From the NCBI GenBank assembly GCA_041551965.1, contig JBFELU010000101.1:1-6948 (forward strand): a stretch of DNA of 6,948 bases, in the 5' to 3' direction. Every line of letters starts with the position of its first letter. The first letter of the stretch is position 1. Origin of the DNA: JBFELU01 sp041551965. GTDB taxonomy: Bacteria > Actinomycetota > Acidimicrobiia > Spongiisociales > UBA11373. The notes beneath the pieces are model-generated. The model worked only from the letters and a program-made list of their open reading frames with translations, had not been told where the DNA came from and made no database searches. Made by a program: the position numbers and the translations under genes. This document shows, piece after piece, positions 1 to 5,092 of the stretch.

Positions 1-276
1 ATCACCGCCAGCGCCAACTACGCCCCGCAACTGGTCGGCGAGATCGCCTCAGGGGGCCGGGCCTCACCGGCGAGGGTCGACGAAGCCCAGGCCCGGCTCA
101 TCGAACTGTCCCGGACCGTCGAGGCCCACGGAGTGGCCGGGAGCAAGGCGGCGGCCGGGTTGGTGGGCCTGGCGACCGGGCCCCCCCGCCGGCCGTTGCG
201 CCCGGTGAGCCCGGCCGTCAAACGCCGGCTGGCGGCCGCCCTCGGCGACGCCGGGATCACGGTGACCGGCAAGTAG
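1..276 (+). CDS. DapA/dihydrodipicolinate synthase superfamily protein, C-terminal fragment (5' end outside window)
   Basis: An open frame runs from the first base to TAG at 274-276 and gives 91 residues with no start in view, so the gene begins upstream. The pattern matches the C-terminal helical region of class I aldolases of the DapA / N-acetylneuraminate lyase / keto-deoxy-sugar aldolase superfamily. SANYAPQLVGEI is followed by an Ala/Arg-rich helix, then GVAGSKAAAGLVG, and finally GPPRRPLRPVSPAVKRRLAAAL, the family's usual 'GPxRxPLxPLS' ending. Members condense or cleave pyruvate through a Schiff-base lysine, but that lysine and the specificity residues lie in the missing two thirds. It therefore cannot be said whether this is true DapA (lysine and cell-wall synthesis) or a sugar-acid aldolase. 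The SCP2 gene follows 49 bp downstream on the same strand. Family membership is fairly sure; substrate is unknown. Confidence 0.75.
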   Translation: MTASANYAPQLVGEIASGGRASPARVDEAQARLIELSRTVEAHGVAGSKAAAGLVGLATGPPRRPLRPVSPAVKRRLAAALGDAGITVTGK

Positions 277-292
277 CGTTTCGAGGCTTTGC

Positions 293-298
293 TACGAT
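293..298 (+). promoter_or_regulatory. Possible -10 element for the SCP2-domain gene
   Basis: TACGAT in the 49-bp gap between the DapA-like gene and the SCP2 gene fits the TANNNT -10 pattern. Transcription would start near 305, giving a leader of about 20 nt that holds the ribosome binding site. No good -35 hexamer is seen 16-18 bp upstream, so this is a weak call. Co-transcription with the upstream gene is equally possible. Confidence 0.25.
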
Positions 299-313
299 CG
301 CTCGTGAACGCGG

Positions 314-320
314 AAAGGAG
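314..320 (+). promoter_or_regulatory. Ribosome binding site that fixes the TTG start of the SCP2 gene
   Basis: AAAGGAG lies 5 nt before TTG at 326-328. No ATG or GTG in the same frame has a comparable site, so it supports the non-ATG start. Confidence 0.7.
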
Positions 321-325
321 CCGTT

Positions 326-715
326 TTGGCCAAGTTCCTGACCCAGGAGTGGTTGGGCGCCCTCGAATCGACCGTGGGTGCCAACGAGGGGTTCAAGAGC
401 GCCATCGCCAACGTCGACCTCTGCCTGCAATTTGAGGTGCCGGATGCGCCGGAGGGCACCGAGGGCACCTATCACTTCGTCATCAAGGAGGGTGCGCTGG
501 CCACCGGTGCCGGGGCGGCCGATGAGGCCGACGCCACGATCTCCAACAACTACGAGACGGCCGTGGCCATCTCCAAGGGAGAGCTCAACACCCAAATGGC
601 CTTCATGACCGGCAAGCTCAAGGTGTCGGGCAACATGGCCAAGATCATGATGAATCAGGCCGTCTTCTCGGCATTCGCCGACGCGGCCTCGGGCGTCGAC
701 GTCGACTACGACTGA
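326..715 (+). CDS. SCP2 sterol-carrier-domain protein, small stand-alone
   Basis: This is a 129-residue protein starting at TTG behind AAAGGAG and ending in TGA. It looks like a single SCP2 domain. After an N-terminal amphipathic stretch (about 1-30) comes a beta strand (LCLQFEVPDAP, 32-42), then YHFVIKEGALATG (49-61), the acidic turn ADATISNNYETAVAISKGEL (68-87) and the family's most recognisable block AFMTGKLKVSGNM (92-104). It ends in a short helix and an acidic tail (VDVDYD). SCP2 domains form a hydrophobic tunnel that binds lipids or acyl-CoA; in bacteria, single-domain versions are common and mostly of unknown ligand. There is no signal peptide or membrane segment, so it should be cytosolic. 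The gene converges on the HU gene. The domain is confident; the physiological role is not known. Confidence 0.85.
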   Translation: MAKFLTQEWLGALESTVGANEGFKSAIANVDLCLQFEVPDAPEGTEGTYHFVIKEGALATGAGAADEADATISNNYETAVAISKGELNTQMAFMTGKLKVSGNMAKIMMNQAVFSAFADAASGVDVDYD

Positions 716-730
716 GGCTCCGGGAATGTG

Positions 731-758
731 CGAGGGCGCACCCTCGGGTGCGCCCTCG
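731..758. terminator. Hairpin between convergent genes, probable bidirectional terminator
   Basis: CGAGGGCGCACC (731-742) pairs perfectly with GGTGCGCCCTCG (747-758) around a CTCG tetraloop, giving a 12-bp GC-rich stem. It lies between the stop of the SCP2 gene (715) and the stop of the HU gene (783). Neither side carries a T-run, so it is not a classical intrinsic terminator. U-less hairpins at gene ends are common in high-GC Actinomycetota, and the symmetric position suggests it serves both strands. Confidence 0.7.
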
Positions 759-782
759 ATCCTTGCTCGGAAGGGGTGAACC

Positions 783-1106
783 CTAGAAGCTGGTCGAACC
801 GAAGCCGGGCGTCTCCGGGGCGGCGGCAACCGTTCCCTTGACGGTGTCCTTCAACGCCTTGGCCGGCTTGAACCGGGGGGCGTGATGGGCCGGCACCTGG
901 ACCGCGGCGCCGGTCTGCGGGTTGCGGGCGGTCCGTTCCTTCACGAAACGAGCTTCGAAGTTGCCGAAACCTGCGATCTGGACCTTCTCCCGACCCTGGA
1001 GGGCGCCGGTGATGGCCCCGAACACGGCATCCACCATGGAGGCAACCTGATTCTTGGGCTCGCCGGTGGTGGCGGCCACTGCGTCGATGAGGTCGCGCTT
1101 GTTCAT
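783..1106 (-). CDS. hup: HU-family DNA-binding protein
   Basis: This is a 107-residue histone-like protein that bends and compacts DNA as a dimer in the nucleoid. It has the full HU fold: helices from MNKRDLIDAVAATTG (1-15) and NQVASMVDAVFGAITGAL (19-36), the core signature VQIAGFGNFEARFVKERTAR (42-61), the DNA-intercalating arm tip RNPQTG (61-66, Pro63) and the closing PRFKPAKALKDTVKG (77-91). ATG at 1104-1106 is chosen because AGGGGAG lies 5 nt before it; GTG at 1110-1112, two codons upstream, overlaps that site. Typical HU is about 90 residues. This one has about 16 extra residues (92-107) rich in Ala/Pro/Gly with one acidic and no basic residue, unlike the Lys-rich tails of mycobacterial and Streptomyces HU paralogues. 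It follows mdh by 123 bp and has a candidate promoter there. Confidence 0.95.
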   Translation of the reverse strand: MNKRDLIDAVAATTGEPKNQVASMVDAVFGAITGALQGREKVQIAGFGNFEARFVKERTARNPQTGAAVQVPAHHAPRFKPAKALKDTVKGTVAAAPETPGFGSTSF

Positions 1107-1111
1107 CTTCA

Positions 1112-1118
1112 CTCCCCT
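1112..1118 (-). promoter_or_regulatory. Ribosome binding site that decides the HU start
   Basis: AGGGGAG, read on the minus strand, ends 5 nt before ATG (1104-1106). The alternative GTG (1110-1112) overlaps the site and is therefore disfavoured. Confidence 0.75.
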
Positions 1119-1127
1119 TTCGAGCGA

Positions 1128-1143
1128 ATCACAACCCTGTGAT
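1128..1143. promoter_or_regulatory. 16-bp palindrome at the HU promoter, candidate operator
   Basis: ATCACA-ACCC-TGTGAT has perfect 6-bp arms around a 4-bp centre. It overlaps the end of the proposed -10 box and covers the expected transcription start of the HU gene, where a bound repressor would block transcription. The arms are short and no regulator is identified; the palindrome is seen directly, its function is inferred. Confidence 0.4.
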
Positions 1144-1170
1144 CCTACCCGCCAATTCCTCAGATGTGCA
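1142..1170 (-). promoter_or_regulatory. Candidate promoter of the HU gene
   Basis: On the minus strand TGCACA (1165-1170, four of six matches to TTGACA) is followed after exactly 17 bp by TAGGAT (1142-1147), a TANNNT -10 box. Transcription would start near 1135, leaving about 30 nt of leader that contains the HU ribosome binding site. It lies in the 123-bp mdh-HU gap, the longest between minus-strand genes here, consistent with separate HU expression. Confidence 0.45.
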
Positions 1171-1229
1171 GGTTTTTCAAGGGGAATCGATCGGTGAGGC
1201 CGGGTCGGGGAGACCGCCGTCCGAGCCCC

Positions 1230-2168
1230 TCAGCCGAGCTCGAGTTGCCCCAGCTCCCCCACCTTGTTGCGCACCTCGTCGGCCGCAGCGTGGAGGGCGT
1301 CCGCCTCGGCGTGCGTGAGGTCGAGCTCGACGATCTCGGTGACCCCGCCGGCGCCGACCTTGGCCGGTACCCCGAGATAGACGCCGTCGATGCCGTACTC
1401 GCCGGTCACCCAGGCACACACCGGCATCTGCTCGCCGGAGTCGGTGAGGACCGCCCGCACCATCTTGGCGGCGGCCGCCGACGGGGCGTAGTAGGCGCTG
1501 CCGGTCTTGAGCAGGCCAACGATCTCGGCGCCACCGTCGCGGGTGCGTTCGATGAGCGCATCGATCGTCGCACCGTCGAGCACCTCGGTCACCGGCTTGC
1601 CCCCGACGAAGCACTGTGAGGGCACCGGCACCATGGTCGGTCCGTGGCTCCCGAGGGTCAGGGCTTCGACGTCGAGAATGTCGGCACCGGCCGCCTCGGC
1701 GATGAAGTGCGCAAAACGGGCGGTGTCCAGATTCCCGGCCTGACCCATCACCCGGCCCTTGGGAAGACCGGAGACCTCGGCGGCCAGGGTCGTCATGTGG
1801 TCCAGGGGGTTGGTGACGACCACGATGACCGGGTTCGGCGAGTGCTCCATGATCTCCCGGGTGACCCCGGCCACGATCTTGGCGTTGACCTCGAGGAGAT
1901 CCATGCGGGTCATCCCCGGCTTGCGGGGCAAGCCGGCCGTGATCACCACCACGTCGCTGTCCGCCGTATCGGCGTAGTCGTTGGTGCCGGTGACCACCGA
2001 GCGGTAGCGCTCGAGGGGCCGCGACTGGTTCATGTCCAGGGCCAGACCTTGAGGCAGCCCGTCGACGATGTCGGTGAGAACGATCTCGTCGGCGATGTCG
2101 GCCGCGGCCAGCCGCTGCGCCGTCGTCGATCCGTACTTGCCGGCACCCACCACGGTTACCTTGGTCAT
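1230..2168 (-). CDS. mdh: Malate dehydrogenase, LDH-like type
   Basis: This is a 312-residue cytosolic TCA-cycle enzyme that interconverts malate and oxaloacetate with NAD. The N-terminal Rossmann motif is GAGKYGSTTA (8-17), and Asp33 at the end of the second strand (LTDIVDG) predicts NAD rather than NADP. The mobile loop AGLPRKPGMTRMDLLEVN (78-95) carries Arg82, the residue marking malate over lactate dehydrogenase, and substrate-binding Arg88. Asn120 is in VTNPLD. The catalytic pair is Asp148 (NLDTARF, with Arg151) and His175 (LGSHGPTMVP). Most relatives have GGHGD around the histidine and V before LD; here these are GSHGP and N. ATG at 2166-2168 has AGGAGG 5 nt upstream. The gene lies 67 bp after icd as the last enzyme gene of the cluster. 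This family differs from the 'GAAGQIGY' malate dehydrogenases of Streptomyces and Mycobacterium. Confidence 0.93.
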   Translation of the reverse strand: MTKVTVVGAGKYGSTTAQRLAAADIADEIVLTDIVDGLPQGLALDMNQSRPLERYRSVVTGTNDYADTADSDVVVITAGLPRKPGMTRMDLLEVNAKIVAGVTREIMEHSPNPVIVVVTNPLDHMTTLAAEVSGLPKGRVMGQAGNLDTARFAHFIAEAAGADILDVEALTLGSHGPTMVPVPSQCFVGGKPVTEVLDGATIDALIERTRDGGAEIVGLLKTGSAYYAPSAAAAKMVRAVLTDSGEQMPVCAWVTGEYGIDGVYLGVPAKVGAGGVTEIVELDLTHAEADALHAAADEVRNKVGELGQLELG

Positions 2169-2220
2169 CGGCCCCTCCTCGGTTTCGGGTAGGGGCAGAG
2201 TAGTGCCCGGGCCAAGCCGA

Positions 2221-2234
2221 CCGGCCGGCGCCGG
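2221..2234. other. Short GC hairpin in the icd-mdh gap
   Basis: CCGGC (2221-2225) and GCCGG (2230-2234) can form a 5-bp stem with a 4-nt loop immediately after the icd stop codon. It might help mark the icd mRNA end or modulate read-through into mdh. A short stem like this is expected often by chance at this GC content, so the call is weak. The rest of the 67-bp gap holds the mdh ribosome binding site and no convincing promoter. Confidence 0.2.
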
Positions 2235-2235
2235 A

Positions 2236-3438
2236 TCACATCCGATCGATGACGGCGTCGGCGAACTGCGAGGTCCTCACCTCGTGTGCCTCCTCCATGA
2301 GACGGGCGAAGTCGTAGGTGACGATGCGGTCTCCGATGGTGGCCTCCAGGCCGTGCTCGATCCGATCGGCGGCCTCCCCCCACCCCAGGTACCGGAACAT
2401 GATGACCCCCGAGAGGATCACCGAGCCGGGGTTGACCTTGTCCTGCCCCGCATACTTGGGAGCCGTCCCGTGGGTGGCCTCGAAGACGGCGTGACCGGTG
2501 TCGTAGTTGATGTTGCCCCCGGGGGCGATCCCGATCCCACCGACCTGGGCGGCGAGAGCATCGGAGATGTAGTCGCCGTTGAGGTTCATCGTGGCGATCA
2601 CGTCGTACTCGTCGGCCCGAGTCAAGATCTGTTGGAGGAACGCGTCGGCGATCGCGTCCTTGATCAGGATCCGCTCCCCGGGCTCACCGCCGCTCTCCTC
2701 CCACGACACCGTGTGATCGCCGAACTCGGCGGCGGCCACCTCGTAGCCCCAGGAACGGAAGGCACCCTCGGTGAACTTCATGATGTTGCCCTTGTGGACG
2801 AGCGTCACCGACTTGCGGCCGTTGTCGAGGGCAAAGCGGATCGCCGCCCGCACCAACCGCTTGGTGCCGGTCTCCGAAATCAGCTTGATGCCCAGGCCGC
2901 TGTCAGCCCTCAGCTCCCAGCCGAACTCCCCGGAGAGGAACTCGAGAAGACGGCCCGCCTCGTCGGTGCCGGCCTCGAGCTCGGCTCCGGCGTAGAGGTC
3001 CTCGGTGTTCTCCCTGAAGATCACCATGTCGACCTTCTCCGGGTGCTTCACCGGCGACGGCACCCCCCGGTACCAGCGGACCGGCCGCACGCAGGCATAG
3101 AGATCCATGATCTGGCGGATGGCCACGTTCAGGCTCCGGATACCCCCGCCGACCGGGGTGGTCAGGGGACCCTTGATGCCGACCAGGTGCTCCTCGAATG
3201 CGGCAACGGTGTCGTCGGGGAGCCACTCGCCGGTGGCGTCGAAGGCCTTCTCCCCGGCCAGGACCTCGTGCCAGGCAACCGACCGGGCCCCGCCGTAGGC
3301 GGCCTCCACCGCCGCATCGAAGACCCGGCTCGAGGCGGCCCAGATGTCCGGCCCGATCCCATCGCCCTCGATGAAGGGGACGATCGGGTCGTCGGGTACC
3401 TGCAGGCCCTCGGGGCCCATCGTGATGGATGTCGGCAT
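2236..3438 (-). CDS. icd: Isocitrate dehydrogenase, NADP-dependent, E. coli/Bacillus dimeric type
   Basis: This 400-residue enzyme oxidatively decarboxylates isocitrate to 2-oxoglutarate. By comparison with E. coli Icd the substrate site is complete: GGGIRSLNVAIRQ (97-109) with Ser102, Asn104 and Arg108, then Arg118, Arg142 and Tyr149, catalytic Lys216 (HKGNIMKFTEG), and metal ligands Asp265, Asp289 and Asp293 (NGDYISDALA). The cofactor loop THGTAPKYAGQDKVNP (322-337) has Lys328 and Tyr329, with Tyr375 and Arg379 further on (TYDFARL). These match the residues that bind the 2'-phosphate in E. coli, so NADP is predicted. NYDTGHAVFEATHG resembles Bacillus Icd more than E. coli. The N-terminus is slightly short, but the start is well supported by AGGAG 7 nt before ATG (3436-3438). 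The gene is 38 bp after folD and 67 bp before mdh. Most well-known actinomycetes use the monomeric enzyme instead. Confidence 0.96.
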   Translation of the reverse strand: MPTSITMGPEGLQVPDDPIVPFIEGDGIGPDIWAASSRVFDAAVEAAYGGARSVAWHEVLAGEKAFDATGEWLPDDTVAAFEEHLVGIKGPLTTPVGGGIRSLNVAIRQIMDLYACVRPVRWYRGVPSPVKHPEKVDMVIFRENTEDLYAGAELEAGTDEAGRLLEFLSGEFGWELRADSGLGIKLISETGTKRLVRAAIRFALDNGRKSVTLVHKGNIMKFTEGAFRSWGYEVAAAEFGDHTVSWEESGGEPGERILIKDAIADAFLQQILTRADEYDVIATMNLNGDYISDALAAQVGGIGIAPGGNINYDTGHAVFEATHGTAPKYAGQDKVNPGSVILSGVIMFRYLGWGEAADRIEHGLEATIGDRIVTYDFARLMEEAHEVRTSQFADAVIDRM

Positions 3439-3476
3439 GGGTCGGCTCCTGGTTCGGGTCGTCGGCTGTCGTGCGG

Positions 3477-4331
3477 TCAGGGCATGCGGCGCTCGGCGGC
3501 CGCCACGGTGTTCTCCAGCAGCGAGGCAATGGTCATCGGACCGACGCCCCCCGGCACCGGGGTGATGGCTCCGGCGATCTCGGAGACCGCATCGAAGTCG
3601 ACGTCACCGACCAGGCCGTCGTCGGTGCGATTGATGCCCACGTCGATGACGGTGGCTCCCGGCTTCACATGGCCGGCACCGAACATGTGGGCCCGGCCGA
3701 TGGCCGCCACCAGGATGTCGGCCTTGCGGGTCAGGTCGGCCAGGTCCTTGGTCCGGGAGTGAGCCAGCACCACGGTGGCGTTGCGGTTCTTGAGCCCCAG
3801 GAGCAGGGCCAGCGGCCTTCCCACCAGGAAGGATCGGCCCACGACCACCGTGAAGGCCCCTTCGGTGGGGATGTCGTAGTGATCGAGGATGCGCAGCACC
3901 CCGCTGGGAGTGGCGGGAGCCACCGTGGCCCGATCGAGCACCAGCATCCCGAGATTGGTCGGGTGGAGGCCGTCGGCGTCCTTGGCGGGATCGATCGTCG
4001 TCACCACCGAGAACTCGTTGAGCCCATCGGGCAGCGGGAGCTGCACCAGGATGCCGTCGACCTCATCTGACTCGTTGAGGCTGCGCACCAGGCCTTCCAC
4101 TTGCTCCTGGGTGGCGGTGGCGGGCAGCTTGTGGTCGATGGGCCTGATGCCGGCCTTCTCGGCGGCCTTGTGCTTGCTGTTCACATAGACGTGTGAGGCG
4201 GGATCGTCGCCGACCAGCACGGTGGCGAGGCCGACACTCCCCCCTTTGGCGTTGATGGCGGATACCCGTTCCGCAACCTCGGCGCGAACGTGCGTGGCGA
4301 CCTCTTTGCCTGAGAGGATCTGCGCCGTCAT
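3477..4331 (-). CDS. folD: Bifunctional methylenetetrahydrofolate dehydrogenase / methenyltetrahydrofolate cyclohydrolase
   Basis: This 284-residue cytosolic enzyme interconverts 5,10-methylene-, methenyl- and 10-formyl-tetrahydrofolate, normally with NADP. It supplies one-carbon units for purine and formyl-Met synthesis. The catalytic domain has SHVYVNSKHKAAEKAGI (46-62) with Tyr49 and Lys53 in the YxxxK motif, VDGILVQLPLP (91-101) with Gln97, and PAKDADGLHP (115-124) with Asp120. The Rossmann domain has VVVGRSFLVGRPLALLL (162-178), and the protein ends in the family hallmark TPVPGGVGPMTIASLLENT (257-275). The usual PCTPxG motif reads PATPSG (139-144), a Cys-to-Ala change outside the catalytic set. 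ATG at 4329-4331 is chosen because GAGGAGG lies 9 nt upstream; the in-frame ATG at 4356-4358 would add nine non-family residues and has no good site. It lies between udk (70 bp) and icd (38 bp). Confidence 0.95.
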   Translation of the reverse strand: MTAQILSGKEVATHVRAEVAERVSAINAKGGSVGLATVLVGDDPASHVYVNSKHKAAEKAGIRPIDHKLPATATQEQVEGLVRSLNESDEVDGILVQLPLPDGLNEFSVVTTIDPAKDADGLHPTNLGMLVLDRATVAPATPSGVLRILDHYDIPTEGAFTVVVGRSFLVGRPLALLLGLKNRNATVVLAHSRTKDLADLTRKADILVAAIGRAHMFGAGHVKPGATVIDVGINRTDDGLVGDVDFDAVSEIAGAITPVPGGVGPMTIASLLENTVAAAERRMP

Positions 4332-4340
4332 GGAAGATGA

Positions 4341-4347
4341 CCTCCTC
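4341..4347 (-). promoter_or_regulatory. Ribosome binding site that decides the folD start
   Basis: GAGGAGG on the minus strand, 9 nt before ATG 4329-4331, lies inside the longer possible reading frame that begins at 4358. Its position favours the shorter protein, which also fits FolD N-termini. Confidence 0.7.
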
Positions 4348-4363
4348 GGACAGTCCACGGCCG

Positions 4364-4369
4364 AGGATA
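4364..4369 (-). promoter_or_regulatory. Possible internal -10 element ahead of folD
   Basis: TATCCT on the minus strand in the 70-bp udk-folD gap matches four of six bases of TATAAT and would give a leader of about 25 nt with the folD ribosome binding site. The region 17-18 bp upstream (GTGGAG) is a poor -35. An internal promoter for folD-icd-mdh is possible but unproven. Confidence 0.2.
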
Positions 4370-4401
4370 GACCCCTCCCGAACCGCCTCCACCGGCGGCG
4401 G

Positions 4402-5055
4402 TCAGCGGCGCCGCAAGACCTCGCGGATCATCGAGATGACCGTGGCAACCGCCCCGACGTTGTAGCCCTCCGGGATCACGATGTCGGCGTAGCGCTTCGA
4501 CGGCTCCACGAACTGGAGGTGCATCGGGCGCACGGTGTCGAGGTACTGATCCCGCACCGAATCGAAGGAGCGCCCCCGCTCGGTGATGTCGCGCCCGAGG
4601 CGCCGCACGATCCGGAGGTCGGGGTCGGTGTCGACGTAGATCTTCAGGTCCATGAGCCGACGCAGCTTGGGCTCCGACAGCACCAGGATCCCCTCCACCA
4701 GGATCACCGGCTTGGGATCGATCCGAACCGAGTCCGGGGACCGGTTGTGCACGGTGAAGTCGTAGGTCGGCCGATCGATCGACTCGCCGGCGAGCAGCGC
4801 CTCGAGGTGTTCGACCAGCAGGTCGGTCTCGAGGGCATCCGGGTGGTCGTAGTTCGTCTTGGAACGCTCTTCGAGCGACAGGTGGCTCTGGTCCCGGTAG
4901 TAGGCATCGTGCTGGAGCAACGCCACGTTCTCGGGACCGATCTCATCGACGACGGATTCGGCGATCGTGGTCTTGCCCGAACCGGATCCACCGGCGAGCC
5001 CGATGATGAGCGGACCCTCGGTCGGCCAGGCAACGCCGCTGAAGGTGGAACCCAT
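4402..5055 (-). CDS. udk: Uridine kinase (uridine/cytidine kinase)
   Basis: This 217-residue cytosolic pyrimidine-salvage enzyme phosphorylates uridine or cytidine to UMP or CMP. The P-loop is GGSGSGKTT (22-30). The family nucleoside-site segment follows closely, LLQHDAYYRDQSHLSLEERS (47-66) with putative catalytic Asp50, then KTNYDHPDA (66-74). Next come YDFTVHNR (98-105), the Walker-B-like strand VILVEGIL (117-124), the Arg-rich lid RRLGRDITERGR (151-162) and QYLDTVRPMHLQFVEPSKRYADI (170-192, in two motif halves). Length agrees with E. coli Udk (about 213). ATG at 5053-5055 puts the P-loop at the expected distance; TTG at 5056-5058 is the only nearby alternative. The frame stays open back into sucD, but that part shows no family match. 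No Shine-Dalgarno sequence precedes the start, unlike the other complete genes here. It lies 37 bp after sucD and 70 bp before folD. Confidence 0.94.
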   Translation of the reverse strand: MGSTFSGVAWPTEGPLIIGLAGGSGSGKTTIAESVVDEIGPENVALLQHDAYYRDQSHLSLEERSKTNYDHPDALETDLLVEHLEALLAGESIDRPTYDFTVHNRSPDSVRIDPKPVILVEGILVLSEPKLRRLMDLKIYVDTDPDLRIVRRLGRDITERGRSFDSVRDQYLDTVRPMHLQFVEPSKRYADIVIPEGYNVGAVATVISMIREVLRRR

Positions 5056-5063
5056 CAAGGTCG

Positions 5064-5069
5064 ACGCTA
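5064..5069 (-). promoter_or_regulatory. Candidate -10 element for a leaderless udk transcript
   Basis: TAGCGT on the minus strand fits TANNNT and ends 8 nt before the udk ATG, the spacing at which transcription would start at or next to the start codon. No convincing -35 lies 17-18 bp upstream (CCCGGA). It is reported because the gene lacks a ribosome binding site and leaderless mRNAs are frequent in Actinomycetota. Confidence 0.3.
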
Positions 5070-5092
5070 GTCGGCGGAGCCCCGCCTCCGGG

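Noticed and set aside
1128..1143. CRP/FNR-type binding site at the HU promoter
   Set aside because: CRP sites read TGTGA-N6-TCACA; here the half-sites are in the opposite order with a 4-bp centre, so the family assignment is not supported.
1203..1215. Terminator after mdh
   Set aside because: The best stem (GGTC/GACC) is only 4 bp with a 5-nt loop and no T-run, so it is not a credible terminator.
2068..3762. A 564-codon plus-strand open frame opposite icd
   Set aside because: It lies antisense to well-identified mdh start, icd and folD end. The translation is low-complexity Gly/Arg/Val/Asp-rich with no family pattern, as expected from GC-rich third positions.
4382..4402. Hairpin at the udk stop (ACCGCC/GGCGGT, 9-nt loop)
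   Set aside because: A 6-bp stem overlapping the stop codon in GC-rich sequence is likely chance, and tight gene spacing argues against termination here.
4222..5070. A 282-codon plus-strand open frame opposite folD and udk
   Set aside because: It is a composition-driven shadow of the real minus-strand genes, with no conserved motif.
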